Origin: Thermoleophilaceae bacterium
GTDB taxonomy: Bacteria > Actinomycetota > Thermoleophilia > Solirubrobacterales > Thermoleophilaceae
Direction: 5' to 3'
NCBI GenBank assembly: GCA_030446485.1
Contig: JAUJNF010000003.1
Span: 62,001 to 126,000 of the forward strand
DNA length: 64,000 bases
Below, piece by piece: positions 7,945-15,209 of this stretch. Below the pieces are notes generated by a model. The model did not search any database. It saw nothing but the letters and a program-made list of their open reading frames with translations, and was not told where the DNA came from. Positions within the stretch are counted from its first letter, which is position 1, and the number at the start of each line of letters is the position of its first letter. Both the position numbers and the translations under genes were made by a program.

Positions 7945-8398
7945 TGTCAGATGTGCGGCGTCGTGCCACCTGGAGACTGCCGTCCGTGGCCGTCTACACA
8001 GGCTTGTCGGGTGCTGGGTCGAGGTTGGTGAAGAGTGCGCCCCACGTTGGACGGATGTCCGGGTTTGGGTCAAGCGCCAAGGGGGAAGCGCGCGTGTCCG
8101 TGCGTACTGACGGCGGTCCGACGCACGAGCGCGAACGGGGACCACTTGCGTGGTCCCCACTCGTGTCGCCGCCAGCTGTGGCGTCCTTGCCACCCTGAGA
8201 CGAAGCCTTCCTTGGCCGTCCGGTTGGGCGGCGTCCGTGCCACCCGAGAAGAGCCTTCCGTGGCCCTCTATGTAAGTTGTGCGGCGTCCGTGCCACCCGG
8301 CTGAAGACGAGCCTTCCTTGGCCGTCTATAGAAGCCTTTTCGGGTCGTAGCCCGGGTCCAGTGAAGAGTCCCGCCCGAGCCTGGACGCATGTCCGGGT
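7945..8398. repeat. Intergenic region built of diverged repeat units
   Basis: No gene is seen in this stretch. A motif of the form ggcgtccgtgccaccc-gaagagccttccgtggccgtct recurs in diverged form near 7957, 8179, 8229 and 8281. A longer module, aagagtgcgccc...ggacggatgtccgggttt at 8031-8073, reappears near 8362-8400. The hairpin with a near-identical loop also recurs. The region looks like two duplications of a unit of about 220-300 bp followed by drift. Confidence 0.6.
8137..8158. repeat. Second copy of the intergenic hairpin
   Basis: GGGGACCA-cttgcg-TGGTCCCC is an 8-bp perfect stem. It is followed by actcgtgtc, exactly the bases that complete and follow the first hairpin at 7915. The stem has changed by compensating substitutions while the loop and flank stay the same, which argues that the structure is maintained. 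Confidence 0.6.
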
Positions 8399-9460
8399 TC
8401 AGTCGTCGAAGTCGAAGTCGCGCGGCGGCTTCTGCTCGAACCACAGCCGGTCGTGCTCGGGCGTCTCCTGCAGGAAGTCGGGCGTCTCCTCGAGCATGTC
8501 GTCCGAGTCCGGCTGGAGGGTTCCCTGGTGCTCGGGCTCGGGGTGCGCCTCCGGCTCGGGCGGCTCCGGCTCGGGTTCGAAGTGGGTCGTGGGCTCAGGG
8601 TCCTCGTCGAAGTCGTGGAGATCCTTCGGCGGGGGCTCGACGCGCTCGAAGTCCTGTGTTGACGGGGGGGCCGGCGGCTCGACGCGCTCGAAGTCCGCAG
8701 TCGACGGAGGGGGCGGCGGCTCGACGCGCTCGAAGTCCTGCGTGGACGGGGGCGATAGGGGGGTGCTCGTCTGTACGTCCGAGCGGCGGGAGAACGCCGC
8801 ACCGATGGTGGACCTCAGCCTGGGACGCGGCGCGTCGGCGGGGGGACCGGGCGCAAGGGGCTCGAAGCCCTCCCCCTCCGGTGGCGGCGGGTCCTCGAGC
8901 GGGGCCGGGTCCGGGTCGAGCGGCTGTTCGAGCGGCTCCTCCGCGAGTGCTTCGGGCGGCTCGACGGGCGCGACGTGGTCGACCAGCATCGCGTCCTCGT
9001 CCGGCGGCTCGACGGGGAGTATGCGCTCGACGAACCCGCCGGGCTCACCCGGCACCGGTCCGGCATGTGCCTCGGGACCGACGTGCGGTTCACCGGCGCG
9101 GGGCTGCTCGTCGGGCAGGGCGTATGCCTCCGTGGGGGGCGGGCCGTCGCGAAACGGGTCGAGCGCCGCCTCCGGCTCGGGATCGGCGGGCGGCGCCTCG
9201 AAGTGAGCGGTCGGTTCCGCGTCCATCTCCGCGTAGACGGACTCCTCGTGCGCGGCGACCTCTGGGGCGGGCGTGACGGCGGGATCCTCGAGGTCCGGGA
9301 GGTGCGTGTCCGCGAACGGCTCCTCGGCTACCGCGGCGGGCGCCTCGCGACGGGCCGGGCTCAGTGCCTCCGCCTCCTTCTTGGCGAGCTCCGCCTCGCT
9401 TGCCCCGTGCCGTCGCCGCAGCTCGAGATGCTCGCGAATCGCGTCGTCGAGTATCCCCAT
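8399..9460 (-). CDS. Acidic, proline-rich repeat protein
   Basis: This 353-residue protein starts with a well-formed helix (MGILDDAIREHLELRRRHG, about residues 1-35). Some 310 residues of low-complexity Pro/Glu/Asp-rich sequence follow. Three near-identical units built on PPSTxDFERVEPP occur around residues 240-285. There is no membrane segment or enzymatic motif. The N-terminal helix looks conserved and folded, and the rest is probably disordered and strongly negative. Such proteins can be adaptors or condensate scaffolds, but no function can be assigned. The opposite strand shows long open frames only because of the repetitive GC-rich codons. Confidence 0.7.
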   Translation of the reverse strand: MGILDDAIREHLELRRRHGASEAELAKKEAEALSPARREAPAAVAEEPFADTHLPDLEDPAVTPAPEVAAHEESVYAEMDAEPTAHFEAPPADPEPEAALDPFRDGPPPTEAYALPDEQPRAGEPHVGPEAHAGPVPGEPGGFVERILPVEPPDEDAMLVDHVAPVEPPEALAEEPLEQPLDPDPAPLEDPPPPEGEGFEPLAPGPPADAPRPRLRSTIGAAFSRRSDVQTSTPLSPPSTQDFERVEPPPPPSTADFERVEPPAPPSTQDFERVEPPPKDLHDFDEDPEPTTHFEPEPEPPEPEAHPEPEHQGTLQPDSDDMLEETPDFLQETPEHDRLWFEQKPPRDFDFDD

Positions 9461-9623
9461 GCGCGCGTAGACTAGCGCGGTGGCGGCGGGCCTCGGGCCG
9501 CCCTCGACGGACCTCTTTCGGCCGGTTTTTTCAAGGTCGAGTCGCCCGGATCGCGCACCGGCCTCGGGCTGCGCAGCTAGCGGCGTTAGACTGGGTCCGG
9601 GCCCCGACGAGGGACCCGACCAC

Positions 9624-9700
<77 letters not shown>

Positions 9701-9776
9701 GCGGAAGTACGCGTGTGGACCTGCGTGAGCATCGGCGTAGGCGCTGGCGGCTGGTGGGCGTGGCTACGATCCCGCG

Positions 9777-11660
9777 GTGGGGGCCGGAGGACGCAGCTCG
9801 CGCAGACGACTCGTCGTCGTGGCGGTCGCGGCCGCCGTCGTGGTGATCGCTGTCGTCGCGGTCGTGCTGAGCGGTGGCTCGGCTGCGCGCTCGCAGCTCG
9901 AGGACTTCCTCGCGGCGTGGGAGGCGGAGCGCTACGACCGCGCGGCTGCTTTAACGGATGCTGGGCGACGTGAGGTACGTCGGGCGCTCGAAGAGAACCG
10001 TGACGGGTTGGACGGAGCGACGCTGACGACCGAGGTGCTCGAGCTGGAAGAGGATGGCGGCGCGGCGCACGGCCGCGTTCGGCTCAGCTGGGACGTGCCG
10101 GTGGTCGGAACCTTCGAGTACGCGGTCGAGATAGCCCTTGCCAAGGCGGGGGATGACTGGGCCGTCCAGTGGTCGCCTCAGGTCGTGCATTCGGAGCTTG
10201 AGGCGGGGCAGCGGCTCGGAACCGCCCGCGACTTTGGTGACCGTCGGCCGATCCTCGACCGACGCGGACGCGCGCTGGTCAGCCAGCGACCGGTAGTCGA
10301 CATCGGGATCGTGCCGGAGAAGCTCGAGGACCGGGAGGCGGCTCTGGCCGCACTCGAGACACATGCGGATGTGGACCCTCGGCCAATTCGACGGGCGCTG
10401 CGGGCGGCGGCGCCGAAGCAGTTCGTGGCCGCGATCACGCTGCGCGACGAGGAATTCGTAGCGATCCACGACGCGCTCGATCGGGTCCCGGGCATCGAGT
10501 TCGCCAACCGCATGATGCCGCTTGCGTCTACACGCGCGTTCGCGCGTGCTCTCCTTGGAACGGTCGCAGCGGCGACGGCCGAACAGCTCGAAGAGCTGGG
10601 CGAGCCGTACGGAGTTGGCGACGAGGTGGGGCAGTGGGGGCTTCAAGCCGCTTTCGAGCGCGAGCTCGGGGGTACGCCAACCGCGCGCGTGCTCCTGCGC
10701 GGCCCGGACGGGATTCCGCTGAAGGTGCTCCGCGAGACGGAGGGGAGGCCTGGCCGAGCGCTTCGGACGACGATCGACAGCGACGTGCAGGAAGCGGCGG
10801 AGGACGCTCTGGGCGCGCGGCGCGGCAACGCCGCGATCGTCGCGCTCGAGCCCTCGAGCGGTGACGTGCTCGCGGTCGCGAACCGTCCCGTCGACGACAC
10901 GTTCAACCGGGCTTTTGAGGGCCGGTACCCGCCGGGGTCGACGTTCAAGGTCGTCAGCACGGCGGCGTTGCTCGACGAAGGGCTAGATCCGGCGGACACC
11001 GTGGCCTGCCCGAGCACGATCACGGTCGGCGGCCGCCGGTTCCGCAACTTCGAGGGGACCGCTCGCGGCGCGGTCCCGTTCCGCACCGACTTCGCGTATT
11101 CATGCAACACGGCGTTCGTGTCGCTGGCGGACCGTCTGGAGGACGATGCGCTGCCGCAGATGGCCGAACGCTTCGGGCTCGGCCGTCAGTACGAGCTCGC
11201 GCTGCGCGCGTTCGGCGGCGACGTGCCGCGTGCGACGTCGCCCGCAGACCGCGGCGAGACCGTGATCGGTCAGGGGAGGGTCCTCGTCAGCCCGCTCGCA
11301 CTCGCGGGCGTCGCCGGCACGGTCGCGGCGGGCCGCTGGCAGCAGCCCCGGCTGACTCGCGCTGATCCGCGCCGCAGCGGCCCCCGACTGCCCGACGACA
11401 TCAGCGAACCGCTTCGCTCCCTAATGCGCGACGTGGTCGAGTACGGCACGGGCACTGCGGCCTCCGGAGCGCCGGGCGCGATCGCCGGAAAGACCGGCAC
11501 CGCCGAATTCGGCGGCGGTGACCCGCCGCGCACCCACGCCTGGTTCATCGCCTTCCGCCGCGACCTCGCGATCGCAGTCCTCGTGGAGAATGCACCGTCC
11601 GGCGGCGAAGTCGCGGCACCCATCGCCGCCGAATTCTTCGCGCACCCGGGCCTACCGTAA
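9777..11660 (+). CDS. Penicillin-binding protein with MecA_N/NTF2-like domain (D,D-transpeptidase)
   Basis: This 627-residue class B-type PBP cross-links peptidoglycan outside the membrane. Residues 11-31 are a membrane anchor. About 38-135 form an NTF2-like MecA_N domain, about 150-310 the PBP dimerisation region, and about 330-625 the transpeptidase domain. The catalytic motifs are intact: S388-TFK, S442-CN and K572-TG. The start is a GTG at 9777. The gene stands alone between tRNA-Ala(CGC) and a truncated copy of that tRNA. It has a TTA codon and more T/A-ending codons than its neighbours, so acquisition is possible. It is separate from the pbpA of the division cluster. Confidence 0.88.
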   Translation: MGAGGRSSRRRLVVVAVAAAVVVIAVVAVVLSGGSAARSQLEDFLAAWEAERYDRAAALTDAGRREVRRALEENRDGLDGATLTTEVLELEEDGGAAHGRVRLSWDVPVVGTFEYAVEIALAKAGDDWAVQWSPQVVHSELEAGQRLGTARDFGDRRPILDRRGRALVSQRPVVDIGIVPEKLEDREAALAALETHADVDPRPIRRALRAAAPKQFVAAITLRDEEFVAIHDALDRVPGIEFANRMMPLASTRAFARALLGTVAAATAEQLEELGEPYGVGDEVGQWGLQAAFERELGGTPTARVLLRGPDGIPLKVLRETEGRPGRALRTTIDSDVQEAAEDALGARRGNAAIVALEPSSGDVLAVANRPVDDTFNRAFEGRYPPGSTFKVVSTAALLDEGLDPADTVACPSTITVGGRRFRNFEGTARGAVPFRTDFAYSCNTAFVSLADRLEDDALPQMAERFGLGRQYELALRAFGGDVPRATSPADRGETVIGQGRVLVSPLALAGVAGTVAAGRWQQPRLTRADPRRSGPRLPDDISEPLRSLMRDVVEYGTGTAASGAPGAIAGKTGTAEFGGGDPPRTHAWFIAFRRDLAIAVLVENAPSGGEVAAPIAAEFFAHPGLP

Positions 11661-11712
11661 CCAGGCTTTGCCGTCGCGAACCGGGGGCGCTGCCGAGCAA
11701 CCGCTCTTCCGC

Positions 11713-11744
11713 ATCGCACCCAGGGGGTCGCCGGTTCGAGCCCG
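11713..11744 (+). repeat. Truncated copy of tRNA-Ala(CGC) 3' half
   Basis: Of 32 bases, 31 match 9656-9687 of the tRNA gene, running from the anticodon loop to the start of the 3' T stem, in the same orientation. Upstream and downstream bases do not match. Such a fragment is what an integration or duplication event next to a tRNA leaves behind. Confidence 0.85.
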
Positions 11745-11990
11745 TTTCGCTGACCGCGATTGCCGTGCGCGTCGATGGCAACCACTCGGATCCTGTGCGT
11801 GCCCGGGCGCAGACGCTGCGCCGGAATGCGTATCGCGAGCCGCTTGCCACGCGACGTGGCCAGCGCGCGGCCGCCGAGCGTGACCCGAACCGATCTGATC
11901 GCGGGCGCGTCGGTGATCCGCAGCCGCGCCCCAAGAGCGCGGCTGACACAGCGCCGAAGGGATGCCGCTGGCGCGGATGACAGGTAGCCA
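11745..11990 (-). pseudogene. Decayed C-terminal tail of a secreted beta-rich protein
   Basis: Read on the minus strand, this stretch encodes about 60 residues of clear beta-sandwich character, including SVRVTLGGRALATSRGKRL and HRIRVVAIDAHGNRG. This pattern is typical of the last Ig-like domain of actinobacterial exported proteins. There is no upstream domain, signal peptide or good start, and the frame runs on into the antisense of the tRNA fragment. It is best read as the remnant of a larger gene cut by the rearrangement that placed the tRNA fragment. Confidence 0.5.
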
Positions 11991-12071
11991 GCGGTCGACC
12001 GGCGGCGAAACGCACGGCGTGTCGTCCGTGTTCCCGTAGCTGTTGCCGTCGGCGCCGTAGACTCGCGCGAG

Positions 12072-12569
12072 GTGGAAGCGTCAAGACGTCGAGGCAGCGT
12101 CGAGGCGAGCGGGCGCGACCAGGCCGGCGTGCGGATCCCTCCGCCCCTGATCTACATCGCGGGCTACGTCGGTGGTCTCGCGGTCGAGGCGGCCAGCCCA
12201 CTCTCGGGGCTGCCGCCGGCACTCGCTTTAGCCGCCGCCGCCATCGGCGTGGCGATCTGGCTGACGCTGGACGGGTCGGCCATGCTCCTCTTCCAAAGGT
12301 CGAGGACCAGCGTCGTGCCGATGAAGCCGACCACCGCGCTCGTGACCACCGGGCCCTACCGGGTCACCCGCAACCCGATGTACCTGGGCATGGCCTTCCT
12401 CTACGCGGGACTGGGGTTCGCCTTCGGCGTGATTTGGGCGCTGGCGCTGCTGCCCGTCGTCCTGCTGATCGTCGACCGCCAGGTGATAGCTCGCGAGGAG
12501 CGCTACCTGGAGGCCAAGTTCGGGGACGAGTACCGCGAGTACAAGAGGCGCGTGCGCCGCTGGCTGTGA
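12072..12569 (+). CDS. Isoprenylcysteine carboxyl methyltransferase-like membrane protein
   Basis: This is a 165-residue integral membrane protein of the ICMT/PEMT-type phospholipid methyltransferase superfamily. Hydrophobic helices occur at about 24-42, 47-75 and 108-135. The signature GPYRVTRNPMYLG (about 94-106) and the C-terminal REERYLEAKFGDEYREYKRR (about 140-160) form the S-adenosylmethionine-binding part of the family. The substrate is unknown; bacterial members may methylate lipids or have lost activity. The start is GTG 12072, with an in-frame GTG further in (about residue 20) as an alternative. Confidence 0.78.
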   Translation: MEASRRRGSVEASGRDQAGVRIPPPLIYIAGYVGGLAVEAASPLSGLPPALALAAAAIGVAIWLTLDGSAMLLFQRSRTSVVPMKPTTALVTTGPYRVTRNPMYLGMAFLYAGLGFAFGVIWALALLPVVLLIVDRQVIAREERYLEAKFGDEYREYKRRVRRWL

Positions 12570-12644
12570 GAGCCCGCCGGGCGCGCTGATCCCGTGCGGG
12601 CGGTAGGGTCAGCACAGCTGCCCTCGCGAACCACAGGAGACGCC

Positions 12645-13136
12645 TTGAGCACCACCGACGACCTGCTGAAGAACGCCGAGTCCTACGCCGACGGCTTCGA
12701 CAAGGGCGGACTGGCCATGCCCCCCGCGACGAAGGTCGCGGTGGTGGCGTGCATGGACGCCCGCCTCGACCCACAGGCGCTGCTGGGCCTGAGCGAGGGC
12801 GACGCACACGTGATCCGCAACGCCGGCGGCGTGGTGACCGACGATGCGATCCGCTCGTTGGCCATCTCGCAGCGGTTGCTCGGCACCGAGGAGATCGTGC
12901 TGATCCACCACACCGACTGTGGGATGCTCACGTTCACCGACGACGCCTTCAAGCAGCAGATACAGGAGGACACCGGCATCAAGCCCGAGTGGGCCGCGGA
13001 GACCTTCGACGATCTCGAGGGGGATGTGCGGCAGTCGATCGCGCGGATCGAGGCAAGCCCGTTCATCCCGAAGAAGGACGCGGTGCGGGGCTTCGTGTAC
13101 GAGGTCGAGAGCGGGCGCCTGCGCGAGGTCTCGTAG
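12645..13136 (+). CDS. canA: Beta-class carbonic anhydrase
   Basis: It hydrates CO2 to bicarbonate in the cytoplasm. The 163-residue length matches the short mycobacterial beta enzymes of the Rv1284 type. The zinc ligands are in ACMDARLDP (Cys and the Asp/Arg dyad) and HHTDCGM (His and Cys). HVIRNAGGVVTDD and RSLAISQRLLGT are family blocks. The TTG start is chosen because AGGAGA lies five bases upstream and because homologues begin there; the frame is open 17 codons further up. It stands alone, convergent with the MarR gene. Confidence 0.92.
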   Translation: MSTTDDLLKNAESYADGFDKGGLAMPPATKVAVVACMDARLDPQALLGLSEGDAHVIRNAGGVVTDDAIRSLAISQRLLGTEEIVLIHHTDCGMLTFTDDAFKQQIQEDTGIKPEWAAETFDDLEGDVRQSIARIEASPFIPKKDAVRGFVYEVESGRLREVS

Positions 13137-13165
13137 GGGCCCGCGCTCTCGCGGCGGCGTGACGG

Positions 13166-13633
13166 CTACTCGGCAGCCCCCGGCACCACGCGGTCCCAGA
13201 GCCGAGCGAGCTGCTCGGCCTCGCGCTCCGACAAATGCTCGAGGAAGAGGCTCCTCACGCCGGCGAGGTGCGTCTGTCTTGCGGCCGTGAAGCGCCTGCG
13301 CCCCGCGCGGGTGATCACGGCGTTGGCGCCCCGCGCGTCAGAGGGGCAGGGTCGCCGCTCGATGAATCCATCACGCTCGAGCCGATCGACCAGCCTCGTG
13401 AGGCCGCTGCGGCTGAGCAGCACCGACTCAGCCAGGTCAGACATGCGCATCGTGCCGTCCGGCGCATCGGCCAGGTTGAGCAGAACCTCATACGAGGTGA
13501 GCGGCAGGCCGTGCTCCCGCTCGAGCGCGGCGTCCAGCTCGCGCGTCAGGGCCGCATGCACGCGCAGGAAACCCCGCCAGGCTCCCCGCTCCAGAGGGCT
13601 CAGCCGTTCGTCCGGTGTTGTTCGAGCGATCAT
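13166..13633 (-). CDS. MarR-family transcriptional regulator
   Basis: The product has 155 residues from ATG 13633. The winged-helix core (about residues 45-115) shows the recognition helix region LAESVLLSRSGLTRLVDRLE and a basic wing (RRPCPSDARGANAVI). Terminal helices give dimerisation. MarR proteins bind a short palindrome and release it on binding an aromatic or oxidising ligand. The divergent esterase gene starts 33 bases away and a clear palindrome lies between them, so it most likely represses itself and the esterase. An upstream in-frame start (13681) would overlap the operator and the esterase gene and is less likely. Confidence 0.88.
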   Translation of the reverse strand: MIARTTPDERLSPLERGAWRGFLRVHAALTRELDAALEREHGLPLTSYEVLLNLADAPDGTMRMSDLAESVLLSRSGLTRLVDRLERDGFIERRPCPSDARGANAVITRAGRRRFTAARQTHLAGVRSLFLEHLSEREAEQLARLWDRVVPGAAE

Positions 13634-13640
13634 CTCGTAA

Positions 13641-13656
13641 GGTTGCAGCCGCAACC
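13641..13656. promoter_or_regulatory. MarR operator
   Basis: GGTTGC-agcc-GCAACC is a perfect inverted repeat in the 32-bp gap between the divergent MarR and esterase starts. Length and position fit a MarR dimer site controlling both genes. Confidence 0.7.
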
Positions 13657-13665
13657 ATTCTAGTC

Positions 13666-14331
13666 GTGAACCTCGACTCACTCCCTCATCGCATCCGCCC
13701 CGCGGCGGCCGAGGCCCTGGGCGCCCTGGTGCTGCTGCACGGCAGGGGCACGAGCGAGCTCGACCTGCTGCCCCTGCTCGACGTGCTCGATCCCGAACGG
13801 CGGCTGGTGGGAGTCACGCCGCGAGGGCCGCTCAGCCTTCCCCCCGGAGGGGCGCACTGGTACGCGGTGCGGCAGATCGGCTACCCCGACCCGATCACCT
13901 TCCTGCCGACCTACGAGCGCCTCTCGGGTTGGGTGGACTCCCTCGCCCGCGAGGTGGGCGTGCCGATCGAGCGGACCGTGATCGGCGGCTTCTCACAGGG
14001 GGCGGTGATGTCCTACGCGGTGGGGCTCGGACGAGGGCGCCCCGCGCCGGCAGGGATCCTCGCCCTCAGCGGCTTCATGCCCACCGTCGAGGGGTTCGCG
14101 CTCGATCTGGACGGGCGCGAGGGCTTCCCGATCGCGATCGGCCACGGGACCGAGGACCCGGTGATCGGGGTCGAGTGGGGAAGGGACGCGCGGGCGCGAC
14201 TGGCAGAGGCCGGTGCCGCGGTGACCTACCGCGAGGCGGGTATCGCCCACTCCGTCGATCCCTCGTACCTGACGGAGCTCGCCGACTGGCTCGAGCGCAC
14301 GATCGGCCACGGCGCCGGCGGGGGCGGTTAG
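13666..14331 (+). CDS. Phospholipase/carboxylesterase (alpha/beta hydrolase)
   Basis: This is a 221-residue cytoplasmic serine hydrolase of the Abhydrolase_2 type. LVLLHGRGTSELDLL is the oxyanion-hole strand-loop. GGFSQGAVMSYAV holds the nucleophile Ser in GFSQG. HGTEDPVI supplies the acid, and GIAHSVDP the His. The start is GTG 13666; the frame is open further up but that would run through the operator and the MarR start. Regulation by the adjacent MarR suggests that it deals with an ester-containing or phenolic compound; the substrate is not known. Confidence 0.85.
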   Translation: MNLDSLPHRIRPAAAEALGALVLLHGRGTSELDLLPLLDVLDPERRLVGVTPRGPLSLPPGGAHWYAVRQIGYPDPITFLPTYERLSGWVDSLAREVGVPIERTVIGGFSQGAVMSYAVGLGRGRPAPAGILALSGFMPTVEGFALDLDGREGFPIAIGHGTEDPVIGVEWGRDARARLAEAGAAVTYREAGIAHSVDPSYLTELADWLERTIGHGAGGGG

Positions 14332-14344
14332 CGCGACGGGGCGG

Positions 14345-14497
14345 GATGTCGCCGCCGTGCTCGTCTACCGCCGGTCGGGTCCGTCTGCGCCCAGCTTCGA
14401 CGTGGAGCTCGAGCTCGAGCCGTCGGGACGGCTCAGCTCGCCACTTCTCGAGGGGTTCGGCGTGGAGCTGCGAGAGCTCTACGAGGAAGGGGGCTGA
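14345..14497 (+). pseudogene. Possible C-terminal fragment of a Uma2/DUF820-type protein
   Basis: A 50-residue frame ends in LSSPLLEGFGVELRELYEEGG. A strand-like VLVYRRS and this kind of ending are typical of the Uma2 (putative endonuclease fold) C-terminus. No start or N-terminal domain exists, because the upstream bases belong to the esterase gene. It is either a remnant or a real micro-protein starting at GTG 14357. Identification is by pattern only. Confidence 0.3.
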
Positions 14498-14536
14498 GCA
14501 CCGAGCCATTCCACACCGCAAGGTCGTGGGCCAGAC

Positions 14537-14565
14537 TTGACACGATTGTTAGTGACTGCTAACTT
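14537..14565 (+). promoter_or_regulatory. TetR promoter with overlapping operator
   Basis: TTGACA (14537-14542), a 17-base spacer and TAACTT (14560-14565) form a sigma-70-type promoter. The spacer and -10 contain the inverted repeat GTTAGTGACTGCTAAC (14548-14563). Transcription would begin within a few bases of the ATG at 14575, so the message is probably leaderless. A related site precedes the MMPL gene. Confidence 0.7.
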
Positions 14566-14574
14566 CGCGGCCCG

Positions 14575-15129
14575 ATGGCTGCGCCCCGTACCAGCACCCG
14601 CCACACCGCCGACGAGCGCCGCGACCAGATCCTCGAGGCCGCTGTGGCGGAGTTCGCGGCCACCGGCCTGCACGGGACGTCCACCGACACCATCGCCCGC
14701 CGCGTGGGCATCTCGCAGCCCTATCTCTTCAGGCTGTTCGGGACCAAGAAGGACCTCTTCATCGCCGCCGTGGAGCGCAACTTCGACCAGACGATCGAGA
14801 GCTTCGAGCGGGCCGCCGCCGATGCGCCCGCCGGTCAGGTGCTCCCGACGATGGGCAAGGCGTACTCCGAGATGCTCGCCGACCGCGAGCGGCTTCTCAA
14901 CCAGATGCAGGCCTACGCCGCCTGCGACGACCCGGAGGTGCGCGCGGTGGTGCGCCGGCGCTTCTCCGAGCTCTACCGGCTCGTCGAACGGCTCTCCGGC
15001 GCCTCCGCCGACCAGGTGCGCGCCTTCGTGGCCACCGGCATGTTGCTGAACGTGGCGGCGGCCATGGACCTTCCGGCCATAGCGCCCGACGAGGGCTGGG
15101 TGCGCCGCTTCCTGGACACGGAGGAGTAG
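14575..15129 (+). CDS. TetR-family regulator of the MMPL exporter
   Basis: The protein has 184 residues. The N-terminal helix-turn-helix (about 15-60) includes ILEAAVAEFAATGLHGTSTD and GISQPYLFRLFGTKKDLF, the TetR signature. The C-terminal helices form the ligand pocket. An inverted repeat overlaps its own promoter, and a site sharing GTTAGTGAC lies just before the next gene, 80 bases downstream. Autorepression and control of the exporter are therefore likely. The inducer is unknown, perhaps a substrate of the pump. Confidence 0.9.
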   Translation: MAAPRTSTRHTADERRDQILEAAVAEFAATGLHGTSTDTIARRVGISQPYLFRLFGTKKDLFIAAVERNFDQTIESFERAAADAPAGQVLPTMGKAYSEMLADRERLLNQMQAYAACDDPEVRAVVRRRFSELYRLVERLSGASADQVRAFVATGMLLNVAAAMDLPAIAPDEGWVRRFLDTEE

Positions 15130-15173
15130 CCGATGGCCGCCCCTCCTGCTCCCACCTTGTGTCGGGCGCTGAA

Positions 15174-15189
15174 GTTAGTGACCAGTCAC
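15174..15189. promoter_or_regulatory. Second TetR operator, before the MMPL gene
   Basis: GTTAGTGACCAGTCAC contains the arms GTGAC/GTCAC and shares its first nine bases with the operator at 14548. It lies 21 bases before the MMPL start. Confidence 0.6.
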
Positions 15190-15209
15190 CACCTATGCGA
15201 GGAGAAGCC

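Noticed and set aside
8640-8760. Regular repeats that might suggest a CRISPR array
   Set aside because: They are in-frame codon repeats of the acidic protein with no unique spacers and no cas genes nearby.
8277-9276. Long Ser/Gly- and Arg/Ala-rich open frames on the plus strand
   Set aside because: They are antisense shadows of the acidic proline-rich gene at 8399-9460; composition is that of out-of-frame GC-rich repeats, with no domain.
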